Shown in pieces: positions 25,236 through 34,879 of a DNA stretch of 64,000 bases. The position numbers and the translations under genes were made by a program. The stretch is taken from assembly GCF_047785965.1 (NCBI RefSeq), contig NZ_JBLOBF010000002.1:1-64000 (forward strand), read 5' to 3'. Numbering within the stretch: position 1 is the first letter of the stretch; the number at the start of each line of letters is the position of its first letter. A model generated the notes under the pieces. That model made no database searches, was not told the origin of the DNA, and saw only the letters and a list, made by a program, of their open reading frames with translations. Source of the stretch: Caldisericum exile_A (lineage in GTDB: Bacteria; Caldisericota; Caldisericia; Caldisericales; Caldisericaceae).

Positions 25236-26675
25236 ATGCAAAATAAATTGTTTTTATGGCTTCATATGCACCAACCAGATTATTTAGATTCTTTAACAAA
25301 CAAAATAATTTTACCTTGGGTTAGAAGGCATTCTTTAAATGGCTATTACTCTGTACCTTCGATGCTTCTTAAGAGTGAGTTCAAAGCCAATATAAATTTC
25401 TCTGGCATTCTTATTGAACAAATAAAAAGATATCAAAACGGAGAGAAAGATGTTTATCAAGTTTACGAAGACGCAGATCCTGAAAGTCTGAACCAAAGCG
25501 AAATAAACTTTATGTTCAGAAGATTTAGAACCCCTTATTCGTTCAAAAGCAAGCGTTTAGAGTATCTTAGAGAAAAATTTTCTAAAGGTGAAAAATTAAC
25601 AGCTTCAGAAATACTTGATTTCCAAGTTATTTTTAAGTTATCCGCTTTTGCTCCAATTGACGAAGAAATAATAGAAATGAGAAACAAGAGTTTGCACTTC
25701 ACAAAACAAGATAAAGAGGTGATAATAAGTCTAGAAAAGAAAATTATCGATAATCTTTTTGTTAAATACAAGGAATTAATTGCAAGAAACCAAATCGAGA
25801 TAACTTTTACACCTTACTACCATCCGATCATTCCACTTCTTCTCGATTTTAATTCAGCAGTAAAAAGTAAACCAGATGCAAAAGTTCCACTTGTTAAATC
25901 TAATTTATTAGAAGATGCAAAAGCACATATTGAGAGATCCTTAAAAATAGGTAAAGAAACATTCGATATTGAGATTAAAGGAATGTGGCCTGCTGAAGGA
26001 AGTATATCAGAAGAAGTAGTTCCCTTATTTAAAGAATCCAAAGTTAAATGGATTGGAAGTGACGAAGCACTCGTCAAATCAATTGGTTTAGGACAGGGCA
26101 TTTACAATTATAAAAATACAATCTTATTTCTAAGAAACCATAGCGTTTCCGATAAAATTGGTTTCATTTATAACAAGATGAAACCAACGGATGCGGTATT
26201 AGACCTGAAACATGAACTTGAAAAAAATGGTACTCTTATACTTATACTCGATGGAGAAAACCCTTGGGAATACTTCGAAAATTACGGAATAAACTTTATG
26301 GAAGAATTATTTAAATCATTCAATGAAAAAGAAACTCTCCTTGGCAGTGAAGCAATTCCTCTACAAGAGATTGATCATTTTACGCCAGGGTCGTGGATAA
26401 ATGGTCATTTTGACACATGGATTGGAGATGAGGAAACAAACGCCGCTTGGACTTATTTAATTGAAACTCGAGAATCTGTTAAAAGCGACAAGGCAAACGA
26501 ATTCATACTAAAGGCAGAAGCAAGTGACCACTTTTGGTGGTATAGTGACTTTCATAAGAAAGAAATTAATTTTGACTTTGACTTTTTATTCAGAGGCCAC
26601 CTTATAAGGTCTCTTTTAGAGAGTAATAAAGAAGTAAATCCATATTTGTATTATCCAATAAAAAGATTCCCATAA
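25236..26675 (+). CDS. Glycoside hydrolase family 57 protein
   Basis: 479 residues. Conserved GH57 regions are present: HMHQP near the N-terminus, a GMWPAEGS region with the putative catalytic Glu (about 250), LDGENPWEYF with the putative catalytic Asp (about 345), and EASDHFWWYSDFH near the end. The family acts on alpha-glucans (amylase, pullulanase or glucanotransferase). There is no signal peptide, so it is probably cytoplasmic and works on internal glycogen. It leads an operon of GalT-like, GlgA, phosphohexomutase and Pgi genes. Exact specificity is not readable. Confidence 0.9.
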   Translation: MQNKLFLWLHMHQPDYLDSLTNKIILPWVRRHSLNGYYSVPSMLLKSEFKANINFSGILIEQIKRYQNGEKDVYQVYEDADPESLNQSEINFMFRRFRTPYSFKSKRLEYLREKFSKGEKLTASEILDFQVIFKLSAFAPIDEEIIEMRNKSLHFTKQDKEVIISLEKKIIDNLFVKYKELIARNQIEITFTPYYHPIIPLLLDFNSAVKSKPDAKVPLVKSNLLEDAKAHIERSLKIGKETFDIEIKGMWPAEGSISEEVVPLFKESKVKWIGSDEALVKSIGLGQGIYNYKNTILFLRNHSVSDKIGFIYNKMKPTDAVLDLKHELEKNGTLILILDGENPWEYFENYGINFMEELFKSFNEKETLLGSEAIPLQEIDHFTPGSWINGHFDTWIGDEETNAAWTYLIETRESVKSDKANEFILKAEASDHFWWYSDFHKKEINFDFDFLFRGHLIRSLLESNKEVNPYLYYPIKRFP

Positions 26676-26685
26676 GGAGGTTTAA

Positions 26686-27699
26686 ATGCCAGAACTGAGA
26701 AGAGATCCAACAACGGGAAAATGGGTAATTATAGCAACAGAAAGAGCATTAAGGCCAACAGACTTTAAAAGTGAAGAAGAAGCTCTCAAAGGACCAGAGA
26801 ACTGTCCCTTTTGCGAAGGCCACGAATCAATGACTCCTCCAGAAATTACCTCAATAAGAAAAGAAGGAACAAATCCTAACGAACCCGGTTGGTTTGTGAG
26901 AGTTGTTCCAAATAAATTTCCTGCTCTTAAAGTGGAGGGAGAATTAAACCGTCATGGTAAAGGGATTTATGATGTTATGAACGGAATAGGTGCTCATGAA
27001 GTAATAATCGAATCAGGTGATCACTACAAATCTCTCGATACTTTACCGCTTGATCAAGTAGAAAAAGTAATTTGGATGTTTAGAGAAAGAATGCTTGATC
27101 TAAGAAAGGATGTAAGGCTCAAATACATTCTTGTTTTTAAGAATAAAGGAAGAAGGGCGGGTGCTTCTTTAGAGCATCCACATTGTCAGCTAATCGCTAC
27201 ACCGGTATTGCCAGATGTTGTAAAACTTGAACTTGATATGTCATTAAGGTACTATCAATATAAAGAAAGATGCATTTATTGTGATATTGTCGAACAAGAG
27301 CTCAATGAAAAAGAAAGGCTAATTGACGAAAATGAGAAGTTCATTTCTATCGTTCCATTTGCTTCTGCAGTCCCCTTTGAAATAATGATTCTTCCAAAGG
27401 AACATATTTCTGATTTTGGACAAATTAAAGCAAATGAAATTACAAAGCTTGCAAAAATTTTACAAAATTCATTAAAGATGCTTGAAAAAGCAGTTCCAAA
27501 TGTTCCTTATAACTTTTATATTCACACATCACCCCTGGATAATCTGAATATCTCGTATTACCATTTCCACATTCATATTGTCCCAAGACTTACTCAACTT
27601 GCAGGCTTTGAATGGGGATCGGGGTTCTACATTAATCCAATGATCCCAGAACAAGCAGCACAATTTTTAAGAAATACTAAGGAGGAGAAACAATCATGA
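26686..27699 (+). CDS. galT: GalT-family nucleotidyltransferase
   Basis: 337 residues of the HIT superfamily. Zinc cysteines are in CPFCEGHE and CIYCDIV; the catalytic loop is ASLEHPHCQLIA, with His-Pro-His. Annotated family role: exchange of UMP between UDP-glucose and galactose-1-phosphate. There is no galK or galE in the window, and it overlaps glgA by four bases. ADP-glucose phosphorylases belong to the same family, so a role in supplying or recycling nucleotide-glucose for glycogen is a reasonable alternative. Confidence 0.88.
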   Translation: MPELRRDPTTGKWVIIATERALRPTDFKSEEEALKGPENCPFCEGHESMTPPEITSIRKEGTNPNEPGWFVRVVPNKFPALKVEGELNRHGKGIYDVMNGIGAHEVIIESGDHYKSLDTLPLDQVEKVIWMFRERMLDLRKDVRLKYILVFKNKGRRAGASLEHPHCQLIATPVLPDVVKLELDMSLRYYQYKERCIYCDIVEQELNEKERLIDENEKFISIVPFASAVPFEIMILPKEHISDFGQIKANEITKLAKILQNSLKMLEKAVPNVPYNFYIHTSPLDNLNISYYHFHIHIVPRLTQLAGFEWGSGFYINPMIPEQAAQFLRNTKEEKQS

Positions 27700-29123
27700 A
27701 TATAGGAATAGTCTCAAGTGAAGCAGTTCCATTTTCAAAAACTGGTGGCCTTGCGGACGTTGCAGGAGCCTTATTTAAAGTTCTTACAAACATAGGAGAA
27801 ACAGTCTACTTATTCACTCCCTATTACAAAAAAACAAAAGAACAATTTAAGCAAATCGAAAAAAGAATCCCTTTTAAAATCAGAATAGATGGTATTGATG
27901 TTGAAGGTTTTGCCAATTTAGTCGAATTCTATAAAAACGGATTTGCAGTCCTGATAGAACAAGACCACTTTTTTGATAGAGACAACCTTTATGGAGAAAA
28001 AGGAATTGATTATCCAGATAACGCAATAAGATTTGGATTTTTCGATAAAGCTGTTCTTGAAATAATTAAGGTGTTAGAACTGAAAATTGATGTTTTACAC
28101 TTAAATGATTGGCAAACAGGACTTATACCAATGTTTGTAAAAGATAAGGGTTTGCCATATAAGACACTCTACACTATACACAATCTTGCTTATCAAGGAA
28201 ACTTTGATAAAGAAGTATTAAGGTCTTTAGAAATTGATGATAAATATTTCTCAATTGACGGTTTAGAATTCTATGGCAAGGTAAGTTTTATGAAAGCTGG
28301 TATAGTTTTTGCAGATAAAATAAGCACAGTAAGCCCAACTTACGCAAAAGAAATACTCACAGAGGAATTTGGCGAAAGAATGGAGGGAATTTTAAGGACA
28401 AGAAAGAACGATCTTGTGGGAATTCTAAATGGTATTGATTATGAAATATGGAATCCACAAAATGACCCTCTCATTTATAGAAATTTTGACGTCGAAAACA
28501 TAAATAATAAAAAAGATAATAAAAAGAGATTTGTAGAGGAATTTGGGTTAAAAAATGCTAACGCACCACTTTTTGGAATGGTTTCAAGAATTGCTTCGCA
28601 AAAGGGGTTAGATATTCTTTCAGAATCCCTGAAAGAAATATTAAACGAAGACCTTAATGTCGTAATTTTAGGAACTGGCGAGAAACCTCTTGAGGAAAAA
28701 TTAAAAACATTGAGCGATTTGTATCCTGAAAAATTCAAACTGTTTTTAACATTTGACGAAGCACTGGCCCACAAAATATATGCTTCATCAGATTTTTTCC
28801 TTATGCCATCTAAGTATGAACCCTGTGGACTTGGCCAAATGATAGCTCAGAGATATGGAACGCTTCCCCTTGTCCATGAAGTTGGCGGATTAAAAGATAC
28901 TGTTGACAATTATTCAGAAATAACTCAATGTGGAAATGGCTTTTCATTCGAGGAGTATTCAAGTGATGAGCTTACTTTAACGATCAAGAGAGCACTCTTG
29001 ATTTTCAAAAATGAGAGCTTATTACTAAAATTAATTAGGATTGGTATGAGTTGTAACTTTTCGTGGGAGCAATCTGCAAAAAAGTATTTAGAAATTTATA
29101 AGGAGTTAAGAAATGCCAATTAA
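27696..29123 (+). CDS. glgA: Glycogen synthase
   Basis: 475 residues of the GT5 family. The nucleotide-glucose site KTGGLADVAG is at residues 20-29, HLNDWQTG follows, and the C-terminal half has the catalytic Glu in PSKYEPCGLGQM. It extends alpha-1,4-glucan chains from ADP-glucose. ATGA overlaps the GalT-like stop and the 3' end overlaps the phosphohexomutase gene. No glgC (ADP-glucose pyrophosphorylase) or glgB branching enzyme is visible in the window. Confidence 0.95.
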   Translation: MNIGIVSSEAVPFSKTGGLADVAGALFKVLTNIGETVYLFTPYYKKTKEQFKQIEKRIPFKIRIDGIDVEGFANLVEFYKNGFAVLIEQDHFFDRDNLYGEKGIDYPDNAIRFGFFDKAVLEIIKVLELKIDVLHLNDWQTGLIPMFVKDKGLPYKTLYTIHNLAYQGNFDKEVLRSLEIDDKYFSIDGLEFYGKVSFMKAGIVFADKISTVSPTYAKEILTEEFGERMEGILRTRKNDLVGILNGIDYEIWNPQNDPLIYRNFDVENINNKKDNKKRFVEEFGLKNANAPLFGMVSRIASQKGLDILSESLKEILNEDLNVVILGTGEKPLEEKLKTLSDLYPEKFKLFLTFDEALAHKIYASSDFFLMPSKYEPCGLGQMIAQRYGTLPLVHEVGGLKDTVDNYSEITQCGNGFSFEEYSSDELTLTIKRALLIFKNESLLLKLIRIGMSCNFSWEQSAKKYLEIYKELRNAN

Positions 29124-30543
29124 ATTTGGTACATCAGGATGGAGAGGAATAATTGCAGATGATTTTACATTTGAAAATGTAAGATTAGCTTCAACAGCTA
29201 TCGCTAATTATCTTAAAGAAATTGATGCTAAGTCTATCGTTGTTGGCTATGATACACGTTTTATGTCAGAGGACTTTGCCAAATCTGTGGCATCAGTTAT
29301 TGCTGCACACGGAATAAATGTCCATTTTTCTCAATACGATATTCCAACACCAGTTGTCGCTTTTGAAATTTTAGATAAGAAGGCTTCAGGAGGAATAAAC
29401 ATAACAGCTTCTCACAATGATTATATGTACAATGGGCTTAAATTTTCAAATAAAACAGGGGGACCTGCTCTTCCGGAGGAAACAAAAAGGATTGAAGAAA
29501 TAATTAACCAAATCAAAGAAAACAAGGAAAAAATCTTGTCTATTGAATTCAATGAAGCAGTTTCCAAGGGTATAATATCCATTTTTGATAAAACAAATTA
29601 CTTCGAAAATTTAAAAAAACTTGTCGATTTCGAAAAAATTAAAGAGAGACATCTTAAAGTTGTCTATGAGCCATTCTTTGGAACAGGGAGAAGGTTTTTG
29701 CCACCTTTAGTCAAAGATATAACGGATTTTGAGATGATACATGGTGAACGTGATCCACTTTTTGGAAAACTTCATCCAGAACCAATAGAAGAAAATCTTA
29801 AACAACTAAAAGAAGCAGTTCTTAACCAAAGAGCAAATGTCGGACTCTCAACAGATGGAGACGCCGACCGATTTGGATTTATCGATTCGGATGGAAGTTT
29901 TATTCCGCCCAATATTATTCTTTCTATAATATACTACTATTTACTTGATGTAAGACAACTCAAAGGAAACGTTGTTAGGACTATTTCAACAACAACACTA
30001 CTTGATAGGATTGCAAAATCTTACGGATTTGAAGCAATTGTAACTCCTGTTGGCTTTAAATACATAGGTGAAGCACTCTTTGAGAAAAGAGCAATTTTTG
30101 GTGGAGAGGAAAGTGGTGGAGCTTCTATCCAAGGATGGCTACAAGAAAAGGATGGTATATTCGTTAATACGCTCGTACTCGAGATAATCTCTCATTATAA
30201 AAAAAGCCTTAGAGAATTAAGAAACAAGTTGTTTGAAAAATTTGGCGCCGTATACAACAAAAGAATAGATTTTCCTTTTTCAAAAGAATTGCAAGGTAAG
30301 ATTATGAACCTTCTAAAAAGCTATATACTTCAAAACAAAGATTTTCTTTCTATAAAAAATATAAATGAACTCGATGGTTTACAAATATCACTTGAAGATG
30401 GCAGCACAATTCTTTTTAGACTCTCTGGAACAGAGCCAAAGACTAGGATTTACCTTGAAGCATATTCAGAAGAAAAATTAGACGAATTATCAAATTTTGC
30501 AATTCAAATCTTTAATAAGGCAGGTGGACTAAGTGAAAATTGA
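29113..30543 (+). CDS. Phosphoglucomutase/phosphomannomutase
   Basis: 476 residues of the alpha-D-phosphohexomutase family. The catalytic serine loop is TASHNDYMYNG (near 100), the metal loop STDGDADRFGF (near 245), the sugar-binding GGEESGG (near 335) and a C-terminal phosphate-binding RLSGTEPKTR. It interconverts hexose 1- and 6-phosphates, linking Pgi to the glycogen genes. It overlaps glgA by 11 bp with an AAGGAG site inside that gene. Confidence 0.93.
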   Translation: MPIKFGTSGWRGIIADDFTFENVRLASTAIANYLKEIDAKSIVVGYDTRFMSEDFAKSVASVIAAHGINVHFSQYDIPTPVVAFEILDKKASGGINITASHNDYMYNGLKFSNKTGGPALPEETKRIEEIINQIKENKEKILSIEFNEAVSKGIISIFDKTNYFENLKKLVDFEKIKERHLKVVYEPFFGTGRRFLPPLVKDITDFEMIHGERDPLFGKLHPEPIEENLKQLKEAVLNQRANVGLSTDGDADRFGFIDSDGSFIPPNIILSIIYYYLLDVRQLKGNVVRTISTTTLLDRIAKSYGFEAIVTPVGFKYIGEALFEKRAIFGGEESGGASIQGWLQEKDGIFVNTLVLEIISHYKKSLRELRNKLFEKFGAVYNKRIDFPFSKELQGKIMNLLKSYILQNKDFLSIKNINELDGLQISLEDGSTILFRLSGTEPKTRIYLEAYSEEKLDELSNFAIQIFNKAGGLSEN

Positions 30544-31900
30544 TTTTACAAATATTTTTTCAGAAAACATTGGTGAGCATGGAGTTAACAGAAATGAAAT
30601 TTTTAAAAAGGTAGAATTGATAAAGAGTGTCAAAAAAAGAATAATAAACAAAATTAACGACGATTTTTATCCTCTAACCCTTCCAGATGAAATGCTTAAG
30701 GAAGTTTACGAAATTAACAATTATGCATCTTACATAAGAGAAAAATTTGATAATCTCGTAGTTATTGGAATGGGTGGATCAATTCTTGGAAATGAACTCC
30801 TACATTATTCAGTTAATGGTATTTATTCGAACTTTGTAAAACCTAAAAAAGTTTATTTTATTGATAATATTGATCCTGAGACAAACCTCACATTAATACA
30901 AACTCTTGATCTCAAAAAGACTTTTTTTAATATTATAACAAAATCTGGATCAACAAGTGAAACGCTACTCAATCTACTTCTACTTGTTGACATTCTCAAA
31001 AAAGAAGGACTTAATCCTAAAGAACATTTCCTCTTTACAACGGACCCAGAAAAAGGACTACTTAGAAAACTTTCAAATGAGCTTGAAATTAAGACTTACC
31101 CAATTCATCCAAAAGTTGGAGGGAGGTATTCAGTTTTATCGCACGTTGGCCTATTTTCTGCAGCCTTTGAGGAGATTAATATTGAAAAACTCCTACTTGG
31201 TGCAAAAGAAAGAAAAGAAAAATTTTTAAACAAAGAGCCTATTGAAAATAGTGAAATGTTATTTGCTTTAACCCAATACAAATTCTTTAAAGAAAAAGAT
31301 GTTAATATAAATGTAATATTCTCGTATTCAGATGGTCTTGAATATTTGGGCAAATTTTATGAGCAACTGCTTGCAGAAAGTATCGGTAAAAAATTCTCAA
31401 GAGATGGAAAAGAAATATATGCAGGAATCACACCTGTTGTTGCAAGAGGACCGTATCATCAACACTCAACGCTTCAACTTTTCATGGAAGGACCTTACGA
31501 CAAGCTGATAATCTTTGTTGTTCCAAAAAAGTTCAGAAAGGATGCTGATATTTACAATAGCCTTGGATATTTAGAGTTAGATTTCTTAACCGGAAAACAT
31601 TATTCAGAATTGCTTCTAAACGAATACATTGCAACAAAGATGGCACTCACTCAAAATGGAAGACCAAACGTTTCGATTGAAATTGAGAAAATAGATGAGG
31701 AAAATCTTGGGCGTTTAATTTACTTTATGGAACTTGAAGTACTTGCGCTTGGGGAGCTTTTAAACATAAACCCGATCGATCAACCATCAGTTGAAATAGG
31801 TAAGAGATTTACCCATGCTTTGATGGGAGACAAAAATTACTCCGAATACCTTAAAACACTTGAAAAATTAGAAAATGTTGATAAACTAATCCTTGATTAA
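30533..31900 (+). CDS. pgi: Glucose-6-phosphate isomerase
   Basis: 455 residues. Motifs visible are VIGMGGSILGNEL, ITKSGSTSETL, GGRYSVLSHVG and a C-terminal TQNGRPN, all typical of bacterial Pgi. It interconverts glucose-6- and fructose-6-phosphate. The start is GTG, inside the preceding mutase gene, with CAGGTGG upstream. It completes the glucose-phosphate branch of this operon. Confidence 0.93.
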   Translation: MKIDFTNIFSENIGEHGVNRNEIFKKVELIKSVKKRIINKINDDFYPLTLPDEMLKEVYEINNYASYIREKFDNLVVIGMGGSILGNELLHYSVNGIYSNFVKPKKVYFIDNIDPETNLTLIQTLDLKKTFFNIITKSGSTSETLLNLLLLVDILKKEGLNPKEHFLFTTDPEKGLLRKLSNELEIKTYPIHPKVGGRYSVLSHVGLFSAAFEEINIEKLLLGAKERKEKFLNKEPIENSEMLFALTQYKFFKEKDVNINVIFSYSDGLEYLGKFYEQLLAESIGKKFSRDGKEIYAGITPVVARGPYHQHSTLQLFMEGPYDKLIIFVVPKKFRKDADIYNSLGYLELDFLTGKHYSELLLNEYIATKMALTQNGRPNVSIEIEKIDEENLGRLIYFMELEVLALGELLNINPIDQPSVEIGKRFTHALMGDKNYSEYLKTLEKLENVDKLILD

Positions 31901-31910
31901 GGAGACTCTA

Positions 31911-33032
31911 ATGAAGAGAAACATTATACTTATAGTAATTTTGCTTATAATGATTTCATTTATTGCAGGTTATTTTGTAGGTTTTAGATATCCCCTTGGA
32001 GTTAGTCAAACAGGCTCTCATATACTCTTAACAAGAACAGCTGATTATCTTCTTTCAAATTTCTACAAGCCAATAACTGAAGACGAACTTATAAAGGGGA
32101 TGGTTAATTCTTTAAACGATCCATACACTGTATTTATGAATCCTGAAGAAACAAAGGCACTACAAGAAGAAGTAAAAGGGGAATATGCAGGAATTGGAGT
32201 TGTAATAAATAAAAACGAAAAATTAAATTATCCAGAAATTGTAACCGTTTTTAAGGGTTCACCAGCTGAAAAAAGTGGGTTATTGGAAGGAGATATCATA
32301 TTGGAAGTTGATGGAGTGTCAACATTTGGATTAACTTTGGATGAGGTTGCCTCCAAAGTAAAGGGCAAAATAGGAACACAGGTTGTCTTGAAAATTAAGA
32401 GAGACAGTAAAGAATTAACTTTTAATGTAACAAGAGAAAAAATAAACATACCATTAACTGACACACGATATTACGAAAATGGCAAAATTGGTTACTTAAA
32501 GATTTTTATGTTCTCAGAAGGAGCAAGCAATGATGTCAAGAAAACACTTGATGAATTCAAACAAAAAAATGTACGGGGAATTATATTAGATTTAAGAGGC
32601 AATCCAGGGGGACTTTTATCTGAATGCGAAAATATAGCAAGCCAATTAATCCCAAGCGGTGTATTATTATATACAAAGGATAGAAGTGGAAAACTAACTC
32701 CAATTACAGTAAATGGAAAAAAACTCAATATTCCAATGGTTGTCCTTGTGGATCAAGGGACTGCAAGTGCTTCGGAAATTCTTACTGGGGCACTCAAATA
32801 CTATAAAGTCGCAAAAGTTATAGGCGAAAAAACTTTTGGAAAGGGTGTTATACAGCAGATTTTTCCTCTTCCTCAATCATACTCAATCAAGATAACAGTT
32901 GAAGAATATCTTCTCCCCGATAAAACAAGTATTAACGGGAAAGGTATAACTCCAGATATTGAAATAAATAATAATCCAAACACAAAGGAAGACGAACAAT
33001 TAAATAAAGCATTAGAACTTTTGAAGCCATGA
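31911..33032 (+). CDS. ctpA: S41 carboxy-terminal processing protease
   Basis: About 373 residues. An N-terminal membrane anchor (about 4-24) is followed by a PDZ domain (about 80-165) and the S41 core with catalytic Ser in GTASASEIL and Lys in KTFGKGV. It cleaves C-terminal tails of extracytoplasmic proteins. AAGGAG lies 6 nt before the ATG at 31911; a TTG at 31893 inside pgi is less likely. It shares four bases (ATGA) with gmk, so the sugar operon runs on into housekeeping genes. Confidence 0.92.
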   Translation: MKRNIILIVILLIMISFIAGYFVGFRYPLGVSQTGSHILLTRTADYLLSNFYKPITEDELIKGMVNSLNDPYTVFMNPEETKALQEEVKGEYAGIGVVINKNEKLNYPEIVTVFKGSPAEKSGLLEGDIILEVDGVSTFGLTLDEVASKVKGKIGTQVVLKIKRDSKELTFNVTREKINIPLTDTRYYENGKIGYLKIFMFSEGASNDVKKTLDEFKQKNVRGIILDLRGNPGGLLSECENIASQLIPSGVLLYTKDRSGKLTPITVNGKKLNIPMVVLVDQGTASASEILTGALKYYKVAKVIGEKTFGKGVIQQIFPLPQSYSIKITVEEYLLPDKTSINGKGITPDIEINNNPNTKEDEQLNKALELLKP

Positions 33033-33592
33033 TTATAGTTATTTCTGGCCCATCTGGTGTTGGTAAAAATGCTGTAACAAAGGAACTTGTTAAGCTTGAC
33101 ACACGTTTTGAGATTGCTGTTACATGCACAACAAGACATCCGAGAGAAAATGAGATTAACGGTATTGATTACTATTTTGTTGATGAAGAAACTTTTAAAA
33201 AAATGATTGATGAAGGCAAACTTGCTGAATACTCAATAGTGCATGGGAATTTATATGGAATTCCTCAAATGTATATTGATTTAGGACTAAGTAACAAGAA
33301 AGATGTTATATTCCAAATTGATGTTCAGGGAGCAAAAAAGATAAAAAATAAGTACGAAGAAGCACTTTTGATATTTCTAATGCCGCCAAGTATTGAAGTT
33401 TTACTTGAAAGACTCAACAAAAGAGGAACAGAAAACCTTTCGGAAATAGAAAAAAGAACAAAACGAGCAAAAGAAGAAATGGAAGAAAGATACCTATACG
33501 ATTATGTGGTTGTAAATGATGTTTTGGATAGCACTGTTAAAGAGATTTACGAGATAATTGTACAAGAGCGTAAGCTTCGCAACGGTCTTTAA
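33029..33592 (+). CDS. gmk: Guanylate kinase
   Basis: 187 residues. P-loop GPSGVGKN (7-14) and the GMP-binding CTTRHPRENEINGIDYYF are clear. It phosphorylates GMP to GDP. The P-loop has Asn after GK where Ser or Thr is common. The last 56 bp overlap the convergent nuclease gene. Confidence 0.95.
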   Translation: MIIVISGPSGVGKNAVTKELVKLDTRFEIAVTCTTRHPRENEINGIDYYFVDEETFKKMIDEGKLAEYSIVHGNLYGIPQMYIDLGLSNKKDVIFQIDVQGAKKIKNKYEEALLIFLMPPSIEVLLERLNKRGTENLSEIEKRTKRAKEEMEERYLYDYVVVNDVLDSTVKEIYEIIVQERKLRNGL

Positions 33593-34304
33593 ACTCACAA
33601 GTACTACAGCTTTTATTTACATTTGGTTGAAAATATCCTTTATGTATATTTTCAACAATTTCCCCAATTCTCTTTTTACTTTTTTCAATAAGATAAGACC
33701 CGACTTCAAAATTGACTTTCTTCCCTTTCCTTAAATAATGAAAGCTAATTTCTTTTATATTTTTCCCATATTTATAGTCACCTGCAATCTTATAAATAAC
33801 TGGTTGCAAAATTTCATCTTCTCTGAATGAATCAGAAAGAAAATTGTTTGTCTTATAATCAATTATTATAAAATCTTTGTTAACCTTATCAACTCTATCC
33901 AGACGTCCTTTCAAGTCCAAGCCTAAAAATGGTATTGAGAACTCACTCTCAACCTCAAAGGCAGGTTCAAATCCAAAAATATTTTCCCTATAATAAGCAG
34001 TAAGCATTTCTTTTGCTTTGTTTTTTGCACTTAACTCTTCTTGAACATTTTTATACCCAGCGCTTATCCAGTGCTTGTCAAGAAGTTCTAAAAGATATTT
34101 ATACGGATCCTTTTTAAGAACTTTGAAGTTTTCCTCTGGACTATAGAATTTCTCAAGCACTTTGTGAATGGAATTTCCAAAACTAAAATAAGGTTTTATT
34201 TCTGTCTCTAAATTATCTACATAAATAAATTTATATCTTAACGGGCACTTAATGTATGTAGAAATTTTTGAATAACTTAAGTAGAACTTTTCACTCTTTC
34301 CCAT
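33537..34304 (-). CDS. PD-(D/E)XK nuclease, RecB/Cas4-like with probable Fe-S cluster
   Basis: 255 residues of the PDDEXK_1 type. SYSKISTYIKCPLRYKF starts the domain, GRLDRVDK and FIIIDYKTN carry the catalytic Asp and Asp-x-Lys, and a C-terminal SCSTCEFKDRCEAY provides three cysteines that, with the N-terminal CPLRY cysteine, match the AddB/Cas4 four-Cys cluster. No cas genes or CRISPR are present, so it is likely a DNA repair exonuclease. Its start lies within coaE and its last 18 codons, including the fourth Cys, overlap gmk on the other strand. Confidence 0.85.
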   Translation of the reverse strand: MGKSEKFYLSYSKISTYIKCPLRYKFIYVDNLETEIKPYFSFGNSIHKVLEKFYSPEENFKVLKKDPYKYLLELLDKHWISAGYKNVQEELSAKNKAKEMLTAYYRENIFGFEPAFEVESEFSIPFLGLDLKGRLDRVDKVNKDFIIIDYKTNNFLSDSFREDEILQPVIYKIAGDYKYGKNIKEISFHYLRKGKKVNFEVGSYLIEKSKKRIGEIVENIHKGYFQPNVNKSCSTCEFKDRCEAYALVQLSRKSL

Positions 34305-34879
34305 AACTCTAAAACTTTATTTCGTAACTCATTAAAGTCACCGCTATTATCTATAACTACATTAGCTCGCTTTATTTTCTCTTCTATTGGCATTTGTGAA
34401 CTCACTCTTTCTAAAGCTAATTCTTTATCTATATTTTCCCTTTCCATTAATCTTCTTACCTGAAGCTCTTTGGGCGTATAAACAACCCATACCTCATCTA
34501 CAAACCTATCCCAATTTGCCTCAATAAGAATAGCTGCATCAACAACAACTACATCAAAACCTTTTCTCTTTGCCTTTTCTAACTCTTCTAAAAGCCTCTC
34601 AGTCATTACGGGAATCATAATACTATTCAATTTCTCAAGCATATTTTTATTGCTGAAGACAATTTTTCCTAGTGCACGTCTGTCAAGCATATTTCCGTTT
34701 TGAAATACACTATCTCCAAAAGTCTCTCTAATTTTATCCAATACACCTCTGTAATTCAAATTTTGAATTTCCTTAGCAATATCATCCATATCAATAATTT
34801 TAGCTCCCAGATCTTTTAAGATATTTGAAACTGAACTCTTCCCAGAAGCTATATTTCCAGTTAGTCCAATTACTTTCAA
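34277..34879 (-). CDS. coaE: Dephospho-CoA kinase
   Basis: 200 residues with P-loop GLTGNIASGKSS (5-16) and MDDIAKEI, followed by the CoaE lid and VVVDAAILIE. It performs the last step of coenzyme A synthesis. The start is TTG, overlapping the polA stop (TTGA), with GGGGAGG 7 nt upstream. The polA-coaE-nuclease order makes one operon. Confidence 0.93.
   Translation of the reverse strand: MKVIGLTGNIASGKSSVSNILKDLGAKIIDMDDIAKEIQNLNYRGVLDKIRETFGDSVFQNGNMLDRRALGKIVFSNKNMLEKLNSIMIPVMTERLLEELEKAKRKGFDVVVVDAAILIEANWDRFVDEVWVVYTPKELQVRRLMERENIDKELALERVSSQMPIEEKIKRANVVIDNSGDFNELRNKVLELWERVKSST

Noticed and set aside
33537..34304. Cas4 as a sign of a CRISPR system
   Set aside because: No repeat array or other cas gene in the window; the fold is shared by general RecB-like repair nucleases.
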